A stretch of DNA of 64,000 bases from assembly GCA_903960915.1 (NCBI GenBank), contig CAJCCO010000070.1, positions 1 through 64,000 of the forward strand, in the 5' to 3' direction. This document shows positions 52,871 through 61,863 of the stretch, one piece after another. The notes under the pieces are model-generated. The model was given only the letters and a program-made list of their open reading frames with translations, was not told the DNA's origin and ran no database searches. This DNA is from an uncultured beta proteobacterium. GTDB lineage: Bacteria > Pseudomonadota > Gammaproteobacteria > Burkholderiales > Burkholderiaceae_C. The translations under genes and the position numbers were made by a program. Within the stretch, counting starts at the first letter, position 1, and each line of letters begins with the position of its first letter.

Positions 52871-53731
52871 ATGAAACCACCTGCAAGATTGCAATCCCTG
52901 ATAGAAGAAGGCCTGGTAGACACCGTGGTGCGCCAGCTCATGAGCGGCAAAGAAGCCATGGTCTTTGTGGTGCGCTGCGGAACCGAGACGCGCTGCGCCA
53001 AGGTCTACAAGGAAGCCAGCCAGCGCAGTTTTCGCCAGGCCGTGGACTACACCGAAAACCGCAAGGTCAAAAACTCACGCCAGGCCCGCGCCATGGCCAA
53101 GGGCAGTAAATTTGGCCGTGAAGCCCAAGAGGCCGCCTGGCAAAGCGCCGAGGTCGACGCGCTGTACCGCCTGGCCGATGCCGGCGTGCGCGTGCCCAAG
53201 CCCTACAACTTTTTTGAAGGCGTGCTGCTGATGGAGTTGGTGACCGACGCCAACGGCGATGCCGCACCACGGTTGAACGATGTGCGCTTCAGCGCCGAGG
53301 AGGCCCACGCCCACCACGCCACCTTGCTGGTGGAGGTGGTGCGCATGCTGTGCGCGGGCGTGGTGCATGGCGACTTGTCCGAGTTCAACATCTTGCTGGG
53401 GCATGACCAGGGCGTGGACGGCCCGGTGATCATTGACCTGCCGCAAGCCATTGACGCCGCCGGCAACAACCACGCACAACGCATGCTGTTGCGCGACGTC
53501 GCCAATTTACGCGGCTTCTTTGGCCAGTTTGCACCCGACCTGCTGACCACCAATTTTGGCCCCGAGATCTGGGACCTGTACCAGCGCGGCGTACTGCAGG
53601 TGGACAGTGTGCTGACCGGCCAGTTTGAGCGCCAGACCGGCGCCGTCGATGTGGGTGGCCTGATGCGCGAGATTGACGACGCCGTGGCCGAAGACGCCGC
53701 GCGCCGCTTGCGCATGCAGACCGCCGCTTAG
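52871..53731 (+). CDS. RIO-type serine protein kinase
   Basis: A 286-residue bacterial RIO1-like kinase (PA4780 type). VVRQLMSGKEAMVFVV forms the ATP-binding region, the catalytic loop is HGDLSEFNIL (about residues 167-176), and the metal-binding site is IIDLPQAID in place of DFG, as in RIO kinases. Cellular target unknown. The following DUF1840 gene begins 29 bp later. Confidence 0.92.
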   Translation: MKPPARLQSLIEEGLVDTVVRQLMSGKEAMVFVVRCGTETRCAKVYKEASQRSFRQAVDYTENRKVKNSRQARAMAKGSKFGREAQEAAWQSAEVDALYRLADAGVRVPKPYNFFEGVLLMELVTDANGDAAPRLNDVRFSAEEAHAHHATLLVEVVRMLCAGVVHGDLSEFNILLGHDQGVDGPVIIDLPQAIDAAGNNHAQRMLLRDVANLRGFFGQFAPDLLTTNFGPEIWDLYQRGVLQVDSVLTGQFERQTGAVDVGGLMREIDDAVAEDAARRLRMQTAA

Positions 53732-53760
53732 CGCAAATTGCCCCCATCCAGGAGAACCCG

Positions 53761-54096
53761 ATGCTCTATAAATTCAAATCCAAAGCCACCGGTGACCTGA
53801 TCATGCTGGAGCCCAATGGGCGACGTGTGCTGGAGATCATCGGCAAGGCCGTGGCAAGCAACCAGGCGCCGCAAGGCATTGTCTTGCCCGAAGAAATGCC
53901 CGCGGCCCAAGCGGCGCTTGCAGCGGCCATCGTCCATGAAGAAGCCGCCCGTGCCAAAGCGGTGGCCGATGCGCTGGCGCGCCATGAAGCGGCGCCCCGC
54001 TTTGAAGCCGTGTCCCTGCGCCAACGGGCGCAACCTTTTCTGGACATGCTGCGCCGCTGCGAGAAAGAAAAACACCCCATCGTGTGGGGTGTTTAA
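53761..54096 (+). CDS. DUF1840 domain-containing protein
   Basis: A 111-residue protein starting MLYKFKSKATGDLIMLEPNGRRVLEIIGK, the diagnostic start of DUF1840, ending FLDMLRRCEKEKHPIVWGV. Function unknown, widespread in betaproteobacteria. Its final nine codons coincide with the terminator-like hairpin at 54071-54093. Probably co-transcribed with the RIO kinase. Confidence 0.9.
   Translation: MLYKFKSKATGDLIMLEPNGRRVLEIIGKAVASNQAPQGIVLPEEMPAAQAALAAAIVHEEAARAKAVADALARHEAAPRFEAVSLRQRAQPFLDMLRRCEKEKHPIVWGV
54071..54093 (-). terminator. Rho-independent-type terminator inside the DUF1840 3' end
   Basis: AACACCCCA-TCGTG-TGGGGTGTT, 9-bp perfect arms. On the minus strand it is followed by TTTCTTTC, so it should terminate the operon ending with the Bug-type gene at 54136. 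On the plus strand only GTTTAACTTG follows. It lies within the last codons of the DUF1840 gene. Confidence 0.7.
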
Positions 54097-54135
54097 CTTG
54101 AGCGGCCAACCTGCTGCCGCTTGTTATTTTCCTGC

Positions 54136-55119
54136 TTAGTCGGCAAATTTTCCGGAGGCTTCAATCGCTGGCTTGAGCTTGGCGATTTCACCGGTGACAA
54201 AGGCTTTATGGCCTTCTGGTGAAACACGGTTGTCGTTCACCACCACGGCGCCCAGGCCTTCTTGGCGCTTGACAAACTCGGGGTCTTTCAAAGCCACTTT
54301 CAACGCATCGTTGAGCTGCTTCAGAATAGCCGGTGGCGTGCCCTTGGGGGCGTACAAACCGTGCCAGATGGTCAGGTTAAAGCCCTTCAATCCCATTTCA
54401 TTGAGCGACGGGTAATCTTTAAGCAGTTTGTGACCCGACATGCGGTCTTTGGTGGTGACGGCAAAAGCCTTCACGCGGCCGGCTTCAATCTGCTGGGTGG
54501 TGTTGGTGGTCTGGTCACACATCACGTCAACCTGGCCGCCAATCAGGGCGGTCATGGCAGGGGCCGTACCGCTGAAGGGGATGGTGGTCATGGCATCTTT
54601 GGCGTTGACCGCGCTTTGCCACATCAGGCCGCACAGGTGCGAGGCTGAACCCAGACCGGCGTGCGCAATGTTGAGCTTGCCACTGTTGGCGCGAATGTAG
54701 TTCTCAAAATCGCGGTAGGTGTTGGCGGGCAACTGAGGCTTGCCAATGAGCGTCATGGGCACGTCATTGATCATGCCCAGGTACTCAAAGTCTTCCAGCG
54801 GCTTGTATTGCAGCTTGCGGTACAAACCGGCCGTGGCGGCCATGCCAATGTGCCAGACCAGCAAGGTGTGGCCGTCCGGGTTGGCTTTGGCCACCTTGGT
54901 GGCGCCAATGGTGCCACCGGCGCCGTTGACGTTTTCAACCACAAAGTTGCTGCCAGGCATGGCTTTGCGCATGGACTCGGCCAAGTCACGGGCGACCCGG
55001 TCGGTGGGTCCACCGGCTGCAAACGGCACCACAAAATTGACGGATTTGCTGCCCGGGTAAGTTTGCGCTTGTGCCAACAGGGCGGTGGCGGCAAGGGCCA
55101 AAACCAATAAACGTTTCAT
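54136..55119 (-). CDS. Bug/TctC-type tripartite tricarboxylate transporter substrate-binding protein
   Basis: A 327-residue periplasmic binding protein. Signal peptide about residues 1-18 (MKRLLVLALAATALLAQA), then YPGSKSVNFVVPFAAGGPTDRVARDLAE, the Bug family start, and GGQVDVMCDQTTNT. Members bind carboxylates or aromatic acids. No TctA/TctB membrane subunits are nearby, as is usual for these expanded families. Last gene of the minus-strand liv-type block, 181 bp after the ligase gene; that gap has no gene, only a short GGGGC/GCCCC repeat (55216-55233). Confidence 0.92.
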   Translation of the reverse strand: MKRLLVLALAATALLAQAQTYPGSKSVNFVVPFAAGGPTDRVARDLAESMRKAMPGSNFVVENVNGAGGTIGATKVAKANPDGHTLLVWHIGMAATAGLYRKLQYKPLEDFEYLGMINDVPMTLIGKPQLPANTYRDFENYIRANSGKLNIAHAGLGSASHLCGLMWQSAVNAKDAMTTIPFSGTAPAMTALIGGQVDVMCDQTTNTTQQIEAGRVKAFAVTTKDRMSGHKLLKDYPSLNEMGLKGFNLTIWHGLYAPKGTPPAILKQLNDALKVALKDPEFVKRQEGLGAVVVNDNRVSPEGHKAFVTGEIAKLKPAIEASGKFAD

Positions 55120-55300
55120 TTGAAAGTCTCCAATAGAACAAGGCTGTGAGCGTATTACCCACTTTGATAAAACGCAATGCGGAAACTACTTAGACCAGGG
55201 GTCAATGGGGTCAGTGGGGCCATCAATTGCCCCTCGTTTGATCATCCTTTGATGCCGGTCAGGTTTTCTGGGCCTGTCGTCCTGGTGGTGCCCCGCCGAA

Positions 55301-56563
55301 TTACTTGTAGCTGCGCGCGTCTTCAATCACCTTGCCGTCATTGGGCAGGCTGCCCGGGGACAGCAACTCCACCGCGCCACGCAGCTTGGTCACCTCCCGA
55401 ATGGCCTCGCCAATTTTGCTTGCCAGCGCGTCGGGGCCGCTGCAGGTGGTCTCCACCTGCAAGGTCATGGTGTCATTGGCCATCTCGCCGGTAACCACCA
55501 GGCGCGCACGCGCCACTTCGGGAAAGCGCTTGACGATGTCCGCCACCTGCCCTGGGTGCACAAACATGCCGCGAATCTTGGTGGTTTGGTCGGCGCGCCC
55601 CATCCAGCCCTTGATTCGGGTGTTGGTGCGCCCGCTCGGGCAAGGCCCGGCCAGCACGGCCGACAAGTCGCCCGTGCCAAAGCGAATCAGCGGGTAGGCG
55701 GGGTTCAGGCTGGTCACCACCACCTCGCCCACTTCGCCCTCGGCCACCGGGTCACCGGTGCCTGGGCGCACAATTTCCACGATCACGCCTTCGTCGAGCA
55801 CCAGACCCGCGCGCGCCTCGGTTTCATACGCAATCAGGCCCAGATCAGCCGTGGCATAGCACTGGTAACCAGCAATGCCGTGGGCCGTGAACCAGTCACG
55901 CAGCGACGGCGGATAGGCCTCGCCACCAAACATGGCCTTCTTGACGCTGGGCAAGGTCAAACCCAGTTCTTCGGCTTTTTCAACAATGATTTTCAGGAAG
56001 CTGGGCGTGCCAATGTAGCCAGCGGGTTGCAGCTCGCGCATGGCCTGCACCTGTTGCTCGGTCTGGCCGGTACCACCCGGAAAGACGGTGCACCCCATGG
56101 CATGGGCGCCGGTTTCCATCATCGAGCCGGCGGGTACAAAGTGGTAGCTGAACGAGTTGTGAATCAGCTCGCCAGGACGAAAGCCGGCAGCAAAAATAGC
56201 GCGCGCCATGCGCCAGTAATCTTTGGCCGTGCCTTCGGGTTCATAAATGGGCCCGGGGCTGGCAAACACGCGCGGCATGGCTGCGCCGAAGCCAATGCTG
56301 CTAAAGCCCCCGAACACATTGCCGCCGGCTGCGCGCGCTGCCTGCTGGCGCGCCTGTAACTCGGACTTGCGGATCACCGGCAACTTGGCCAGCGCCGCGC
56401 GGCTGGTGACCTCGGCTGGGTTCACATCGGCCAGCAAGGCGGCAAACGCCGCTGACGATTGCTTGGCATGCGCCACTTGCAGCGGCAAAGCCGCCAGCAA
56501 TGCAGCTTCGCGTTCAACCGGTGCACGCGTTTCCAACGCATCAAAAAAATTTGTCAATTCCAA
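55301..56563 (-). CDS. Phenylacetate-CoA ligase (PaaK) family protein
   Basis: Acyl-AMP synthetase of 420 residues related to PaaK. Visible motifs include FSSIGFGAAMPRVFASPGPIYEP (N-terminal nucleotide loop), YIGTPSFLKIIVEKAEELG, MFGGEAYPPSLRDWFTAHG, GEVVVTSLNPAYPLIRFGTGDLS and KIRGMFVHPGQVADIVKRFP. It activates an aryl or acyl acid with CoA. Located behind livF, which suggests that the transported acid is activated on entry. The substrate cannot be fixed: phenylacetate-type acids are likely, but no paaA-E genes are present here. Confidence 0.88.
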   Translation of the reverse strand: MELTNFFDALETRAPVEREAALLAALPLQVAHAKQSSAAFAALLADVNPAEVTSRAALAKLPVIRKSELQARQQAARAAGGNVFGGFSSIGFGAAMPRVFASPGPIYEPEGTAKDYWRMARAIFAAGFRPGELIHNSFSYHFVPAGSMMETGAHAMGCTVFPGGTGQTEQQVQAMRELQPAGYIGTPSFLKIIVEKAEELGLTLPSVKKAMFGGEAYPPSLRDWFTAHGIAGYQCYATADLGLIAYETEARAGLVLDEGVIVEIVRPGTGDPVAEGEVGEVVVTSLNPAYPLIRFGTGDLSAVLAGPCPSGRTNTRIKGWMGRADQTTKIRGMFVHPGQVADIVKRFPEVARARLVVTGEMANDTMTLQVETTCSGPDALASKIGEAIREVTKLRGAVELLSPGSLPNDGKVIEDARSYK

Positions 56564-56634
56564 TTACTCCTCAATTCAATCAACCCAAGTGGCGGGCGTC
56601 GCGACACACCGTGCGCGCAGCCTGGGGGTGTACG

Positions 56635-57444
56635 TCAAGCCAGCCAGCGCTTGCGGCGTTTGTAACTCTTCACGTCCTTGAAACTCTTGCGCTCACCGCC
56701 ACCCATGCCCAGGTAGAACTCCTTGACGTCTTCGTTGTTGGCCAGGTCGCTGGCGACGCCGTCCATCACCACGCGGCCCGACTCCATGATGTAGCCGTAG
56801 TCGGCATATTTCAGGGCCATGTTGGTGTTTTGCTCGGCCAGCAAGAAGGTGACTTTTTCCTTTTGGTTCAGGTCTTTGACGATTTCAAACACCTCCTCCA
56901 CAATTTGCGGCGCCAGCCCCATAGACGGCTCGTCCAGCAACACCATGCTGGGACTGGCCATCAGCGCGCGGCCAATGGCGCACATTTGCTGCTCACCGCC
57001 AGAGGTGTAAGCGGCTTGCGAGGTGCGGCGGGTTTTCAGGCGCGGAAAATAGTTGTAGACCTTTTCCAGATTGGCCGCCACCTCAGCTTTGCTCTTGCGC
57101 GTGAAGCCCCCGGTCAACAGGTTTTCTTCAATCGTGAGGTGGGCAAAGCAATGGCGCCCCTCCATGACCTGCACCACGCCCCGATTGACCAAGTCGGCAG
57201 GCGAAAGGTTTTCGATGCGTTCGCCACGCAGCTCGATAGAGCCCTTGGTGACTTCGCCCCGCTCGCCCTTGAGCAAGTTAGAGACCGCGCGCAGCGTGGT
57301 GGTTTTGCCGGCGCCGTTGCCGCCCAGAATGGCCACAATCTTGCCCTCAGGCACCTGGAGCGAAACGCCCTTGAGCACCAGGATGACGTGGTTGTAAATG
57401 ACTTCAATGCCATTGACGTTGAGAACGATGTTGTTGGAGCTCAT
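56635..57444 (-). CDS. livF: ABC transporter ATP-binding protein, LivF type
   Basis: ATPase of a branched-chain-amino-acid-type (HAAT) transporter, 269 residues from the ATG at 57444, which has GAAGGA upstream. Walker A GGNGAGKTT, signature TSGGEQQMCAIGRAL, Walker B MVLLDEPSMGLAP. The C-terminus carries a basic extension (SFKDVKSYKRRKRWLA) beyond the usual end. The 95-bp gap to the binding-protein gene contains two hairpins. Confidence 0.93.
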   Translation of the reverse strand: MSSNNIVLNVNGIEVIYNHVILVLKGVSLQVPEGKIVAILGGNGAGKTTTLRAVSNLLKGERGEVTKGSIELRGERIENLSPADLVNRGVVQVMEGRHCFAHLTIEENLLTGGFTRKSKAEVAANLEKVYNYFPRLKTRRTSQAAYTSGGEQQMCAIGRALMASPSMVLLDEPSMGLAPQIVEEVFEIVKDLNQKEKVTFLLAEQNTNMALKYADYGYIMESGRVVMDGVASDLANNEDVKEFYLGMGGGERKSFKDVKSYKRRKRWLA

Positions 57445-57467
57445 AAATATATTTCCTTCACCAATCG

Positions 57468-57533
57468 GCAGCCCTGCGCGCAAGGCTGCGGGTTGGCTTG
57501 TCATGCCTGGGCCTTAGCGCCCGGCATGACAAG
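57468..57533. other. Two intercistronic hairpins between the binding-protein and livF genes
   Basis: GCAGCC/GGCTGC at 57468-57489 (10-nt loop) and a long hairpin at 57497-57533: arms CTTGTCATGCC and GGCATGACAAG (11 bp), continued by GGGC/GCCC after one bulged base, 6-nt loop. No T-tract follows on the minus strand. Such structures often protect the upstream mRNA segment so the binding protein is made in excess over downstream genes. Confidence 0.65.
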
Positions 57534-57539
57534 AAGCCA

Positions 57540-58979
57540 TTAAGACTGGCAGTCCGCCACTGTGCGGGCTTCCATCTTCTTCTCGGCGGCGTACTTGGCC
57601 GCAGTCGACTTCACCAGGGGCTTGAGAATTTGCTCATCCGCCTGCAGCCAGTCGGAGGTGAAGTTCCACTGCTTGCCGTCCCAGGTGTGCACACGCGCCC
57701 AGTTGGAACCCATGTGGTCTACGCAGCTGGTGCTGATGGGGCGCATCACGCCGGCAAAGCCGAGGGCGTCAAGCTTCTTCTGGTCCAGCGCCAGATTCTC
57801 ATAGCCCCAACGGGCCTGCTCGCTGCTCACCCATTTGCCTTTGCCAAAGCGCTCTTGTGCACGGGCCACACCTTCAACCGCCAGCATGGCGCTCATGGCA
57901 CCGCGCATGTACAGCACTTGACCCACTTCTTCTTTAGGTCCAGTACCTTGGCCTTTGGAATGCACCATGGCCATGATGTCTTTCACCACTTTGGAGTTGG
58001 GCTCAGCACCGTGCTGCATGGTCACCGCGTTGTAACCCTTGGCACCCTCACCCACGTCTTTGACGTCGGGCTCAGCACCAGACCACCACACGCCGTACAT
58101 CTTTTCACGTGGGTAACCCGTGGCTTGCGCCTCTTTCAGCGAGGTGGAATTCATCACACCCCAACCCCACAGCATGACGTAATCAGGCTTGGACTGGCGC
58201 ACTTGCAGCCAGGTGGATTTTTGATCCACACCAGGCGCGGTCACCGGCAGCAACTGGAGGTTGAAGCCATGAATGGCGGCGCGCTCTTGCAACAAGGGAA
58301 TAGGCTCTTTGCCATAAGGCGAGTCGTGGTAAACCAAAGCAATTTTCTTGCCCTTGAGTTTGTCCAGGCCACCTTCTTTTTTGCCAATGGTTTGCACCAG
58401 GGCGTCAGCAGCCAGCCAATAGGTGCCAGCCAAGGGGAAGTTCCACTTGAACACCATGCCGTCCTGGCTTTCGCTGCGGCCATAGCCTGCAGTGATCAGA
58501 GGAATCTTGTCGCCAGGGGCTTTTTCAGTCAGGGCAAACGTGATACCGGTAGACAGCGGCTGGAACACGGTGGCGCCACCGTTCTTGCCTTTGAGGCGCT
58601 CGTAGCATTCGACGCCGCGCGAGGTGTCGTAACCGGTTTCGCACTCTTCATAAATGATCTTCACGCCGTTGATGCCACCCTTGGCATTGACCAGCTTGAG
58701 GTAGTCGGAATAACCGTTTGCCCATGGCACGCCGTTAGGCGCATAAGGACCGGTGCGGTAAGGCAGACCGGGGAAAAACTGCTCTTTACCACCCGCTGTT
58801 TTAGCGGCAGGAGCGGCTTTGGCAGCAGGGGCTGCAGCAGGTGCAGCTTTGGCGGCTGCGGCAGGTGCGGCTTTAGCAGCCGAGGCGCCTTTGGCCGGCG
58901 CTGCGGCGGTTTGGGCAAAAGCCCCGGATGTACCCAAGGTGACCATCAGGCCGGCCAGGGCAACGTATCGAATCTTCAT
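57540..58979 (-). CDS. ABC transporter substrate-binding protein (HAAT/LivK type) with Ala-rich linker
   Basis: A 479-residue periplasmic type I binding protein. Signal peptide about residues 1-22 (ending SGAFA), then an Ala/Lys/Pro low-complexity stretch of about 40 residues (24-65), then the ligand-binding fold with YSDYLKLVNAKGGINGVK, ECYERLKGKNGG, YGRSESQDGMVFKWNFPLA and a C-terminal DCQS. The fold resembles binding proteins of aromatic or aliphatic acids more than amino acids, consistent with the two CoA ligases in the operon. The linker is unusual for a soluble binding protein. Confidence 0.9.
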   Translation of the reverse strand: MKIRYVALAGLMVTLGTSGAFAQTAAAPAKGASAAKAAPAAAAKAAPAAAPAAKAAPAAKTAGGKEQFFPGLPYRTGPYAPNGVPWANGYSDYLKLVNAKGGINGVKIIYEECETGYDTSRGVECYERLKGKNGGATVFQPLSTGITFALTEKAPGDKIPLITAGYGRSESQDGMVFKWNFPLAGTYWLAADALVQTIGKKEGGLDKLKGKKIALVYHDSPYGKEPIPLLQERAAIHGFNLQLLPVTAPGVDQKSTWLQVRQSKPDYVMLWGWGVMNSTSLKEAQATGYPREKMYGVWWSGAEPDVKDVGEGAKGYNAVTMQHGAEPNSKVVKDIMAMVHSKGQGTGPKEEVGQVLYMRGAMSAMLAVEGVARAQERFGKGKWVSSEQARWGYENLALDQKKLDALGFAGVMRPISTSCVDHMGSNWARVHTWDGKQWNFTSDWLQADEQILKPLVKSTAAKYAAEKKMEARTVADCQS

Positions 58980-59030
58980 ATGTGTCTCCTACTTGTAATG
59001 CACGCATGTGCTGGGTTGCCGAAAAAAAAC

Positions 59031-60107
59031 TCAGTGAGGGAAAGGCCAGAGGCGCAGCTTTTGCTTGGCCACCGACCACAATTTGGCCAAACCATGGGGC
59101 TCCACGATCAGGAACCAGACAATCAAGGCGCCAAAAATAATCAGCTCGGCGTGCGATATGCCCGATGTGGAAATTTCAATGCCGAACAAGGCGCCGAGCA
59201 AGGGCAGGAACTGGTTCAAGGCGATGGGCAAAATCACGATAAAGGCGGCGCCAAAGAAGCTGCCCATGATGGACCCCATGCCACCGATGATGACCATGAA
59301 CAACAAGCGAAACGAAATCTCTACCGAGAACGCCGCTGGCTCCCAAGCCCCCAGGTAGACAAAGCCCCACAAGGCGCCCGCCACACCAATGATGAAAGAG
59401 CTGACGGCAAACGCGGTGAGCTTGGCGTACATGGGGCGAATGCCAATCACGGCGGCAGCCACGTCCATGTCACGAATCGCCATCCACTCACGGCCTATGG
59501 CACTGCGCACCAGGTTCTTGGCCAGAAATCCCAGCACCACCAAAATGGACAGGCACAACAGGTATTTCTCAATCGGGGTCTCCAAGGGGAAACCCATGAA
59601 CTGCAAGCCCGACACCGACACCGAACCTGACGCCGAGTCGTTGGTTAACCACTTGATGCGCAAGAACATCCAGTCACTGAAAAACTGCGCCGCCAGCGTG
59701 GCCACGGCCAGGTACAGGCCCTTGACGCGCAGACTGGGCAAGCCAAACAGAATGCCGAACGCGGCAGAGCAGACGCCTCCCAGCACCAGCGCCAGCAGCA
59801 AGGGAATACCGGGCACCCGCACAAAGAAGTTGAAGGCCGCATACGCGCCCACCGCCATAAAGGCCCCGGAGCCCAGCGAAATTTGCCCGCAATAACCCAC
59901 CAAAATATTCACCCCCAGCGCGGCCAAGGACATGATCAGGAAGGGGATAAAGATGGCGCGAAACATGTAGTCGCTGCCCAGCAGGGGCACCACCAAAAAC
60001 GCGGCGGCAATGAGCAACCAGATGGCCCAACGGTCTTGCGCAATCGGGAAAATCTGCTGGTCAGCGCGGTAGCTGGTTTTGAATTGGCCGTTTTCTCTGT
60101 AAAACAT
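59031..60107 (-). CDS. livM: ABC transporter permease, LivM type
   Basis: A 358-residue inner-membrane permease with about ten hydrophobic segments. GYCGQISLGSGAFMAVGAYAAF is the LivM signature after TM3, and IGGMGSIMGSFFGAAFIVILP the conserved cytoplasmic EAA-like region. Fifty-one bp before the binding-protein gene and 31 bp after livH. Confidence 0.94.
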   Translation of the reverse strand: MFYRENGQFKTSYRADQQIFPIAQDRWAIWLLIAAAFLVVPLLGSDYMFRAIFIPFLIMSLAALGVNILVGYCGQISLGSGAFMAVGAYAAFNFFVRVPGIPLLLALVLGGVCSAAFGILFGLPSLRVKGLYLAVATLAAQFFSDWMFLRIKWLTNDSASGSVSVSGLQFMGFPLETPIEKYLLCLSILVVLGFLAKNLVRSAIGREWMAIRDMDVAAAVIGIRPMYAKLTAFAVSSFIIGVAGALWGFVYLGAWEPAAFSVEISFRLLFMVIIGGMGSIMGSFFGAAFIVILPIALNQFLPLLGALFGIEISTSGISHAELIIFGALIVWFLIVEPHGLAKLWSVAKQKLRLWPFPH

Positions 60108-60138
60108 GAATTACTTTCTCGTCAGTTCAAGGGGCCGC

Positions 60139-61068
60139 TCAGACGCGATCAATGATCTTCTCGCCAAACAATCCTTGCGGGCGCACCAGCAAGAACAGCA
60201 AGGCCAACACATAGGCAAACCAGATCTCGATACCGCCGCCCACATACGGGCCTAAAAACACTTCAGACAGTTTCTCGCCCACACCAATAATCAGACCGCC
60301 GATGATGGCGCCGGGCACCGAGGTCAGGCCACCCAAAATCACCACCGGCAAGGCGCGCAGTGCCACCGTGGTCAAGGAGAATTGCACGCCGAGCTTGCTG
60401 CCCCAGATCATGCCGGCCACCAGCGCCACCACACCGGCCACGCACCACACAATGACCCAGATGCGGTTAAGTGGAATACCAATACTTTGGGCCGCCTGGT
60501 GGTCGTCAGCCACCGCACGCAAGGCCCGACCGGTAGAAGTTTTTTGGAAGAACACGCTCAGCAAGGTCACCAGCACGGCGGCAATGAGGGCGGCGTACAG
60601 GTCTTCCTTGTTGATCAGAATGCCGCCTTCAAAGTATTGTTCAAAGGCCATGATGGGCTCTTTGGGCATGCCAATGTCAATCTTGTAAATGTCGCTGCCG
60701 AAGAGGGTTTGCCCCACGCCGTCCAAAAAGTAGCTGATACCCAGGGTGGCCATCAAGAGTGTGGTGCCCTCCTGGTTCACCAGGTGCCGCAAGGCCAACC
60801 GCTCAATCAGCCAAGCCACCACAAACATGATGACGCCGGCCACCACAAAGGCCGCCAGGTTGGCCAGCACCGGATTGGTCATGCCGGTCCACTCGGGTAT
60901 CCATTGCGAGAACCGGGCCATGGCCAGCGCCGCAAACAGCACCATGGCGCCCTGCGCAAAGTTGAACACGCCCGAGGCTTTGTAAATCAGCACAAAGCCC
61001 AGCGCCACCAGCGAATACAACATGCCAGCCATCAGGCCGCCAAGCAGTGTTTCAAGAAAAAATGCCAT
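60139..61068 (-). CDS. livH: ABC transporter permease, LivH type
   Basis: A 309-residue permease partner of LivM. It opens FLETLLGGLMAGMLYSLVALGFVLIYKASGVFNFAQGAMV, the LivH hallmark, and contains VVILGGLTSVPGAIIGGLIIGVGE. Eight or so membrane segments. Twelve bp after livG. Confidence 0.95.
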   Translation of the reverse strand: MAFFLETLLGGLMAGMLYSLVALGFVLIYKASGVFNFAQGAMVLFAALAMARFSQWIPEWTGMTNPVLANLAAFVVAGVIMFVVAWLIERLALRHLVNQEGTTLLMATLGISYFLDGVGQTLFGSDIYKIDIGMPKEPIMAFEQYFEGGILINKEDLYAALIAAVLVTLLSVFFQKTSTGRALRAVADDHQAAQSIGIPLNRIWVIVWCVAGVVALVAGMIWGSKLGVQFSLTTVALRALPVVILGGLTSVPGAIIGGLIIGVGEKLSEVFLGPYVGGGIEIWFAYVLALLFLLVRPQGLFGEKIIDRV

Positions 61069-61080
61069 GTCTATGTCTCC

Positions 61081-61863
61081 TCAATGACTGGTGCCGAGAT
61101 AGGCACTGATCACTTCTTCGTTGTTGCGCACTTCGTCGGGGGTGCCGTCGCCAATTTTTTTGCCGTAGTCCAGCACCACCACACGGTCGGAGATGTCCAT
61201 CACCACGCCCATGTCGTGCTCAATCAACACCACCGTGGTGCCGTACTCTTCATTGACGTCGAGCACAAAGCGGCACATGTCCTGTTTTTCTTCCACGTTC
61301 ATGCCGGCCATGGGTTCGTCCAGCAGCAGCACCTGAGGCTCCATGGCCAGGGCGCGGCCCAGGTCCACACGTTTTTGCAGGCCGTAAGGCAACTGGCCCA
61401 CCGGGGTTTTGCGGTAAGCCTGAATTTCCAGGAAGTCGATGATGTGCTCGACAAACTCGCGGTGCTGCTCTTCCTCGCGCTGGGCCGGTCCCACGCGCAG
61501 CGCCTGCATCAACAGGTTGCTTTTGATACGCAGGTTGCGCCCGGTCATGATGTTGTCAATCACACTCATGCCCTTGAACAAGGCCAGGTTCTGGAAGGTG
61601 CGGCCAATGCCCATCACCGCCACCTGGTGGCTGTCCATGTGGCTGAAGGTCTGGCCCCGGAAGGTGATGGAGCCCTGCTGCGGCGTGTAGACGCCGTTGA
61701 TGCAGTTGAGCATAGAACTCTTGCCAGCCCCATTGGGGCCGATGATGGCGCGCACCTCGTGCTCGCGCACATTGAAGGAGATGTCGGTGAGCGCCTTGAC
61801 GCCACCAAAACTCAGGGAAATGTTGCTGACGTCCAGAATGACGTCGCCGATCTGTTTGCTCAT
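61081..61863 (-). CDS. livG: ABC transporter ATP-binding protein, LivG type
   Basis: A 260-residue ATPase of the HAAT transporter. Walker A IGPNGAGKSSMLNCING, signature LPYGLQKRVDLGRAL, Walker B VLLLDEPMAGM and switch HDMGVV. The ATG overlaps the stop of the acyl-CoA synthetase gene by 4 bp, binding transporter and ligase into one operon. Confidence 0.95.
   Translation of the reverse strand: MSKQIGDVILDVSNISLSFGGVKALTDISFNVREHEVRAIIGPNGAGKSSMLNCINGVYTPQQGSITFRGQTFSHMDSHQVAVMGIGRTFQNLALFKGMSVIDNIMTGRNLRIKSNLLMQALRVGPAQREEEQHREFVEHIIDFLEIQAYRKTPVGQLPYGLQKRVDLGRALAMEPQVLLLDEPMAGMNVEEKQDMCRFVLDVNEEYGTTVVLIEHDMGVVMDISDRVVVLDYGKKIGDGTPDEVRNNEEVISAYLGTSH

Noticed and set aside
57498-59630. Plus-strand frame of about 710 codons
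   Set aside because: Antisense shadow of the binding protein and LivM genes in GC-rich DNA; no domain recognised.
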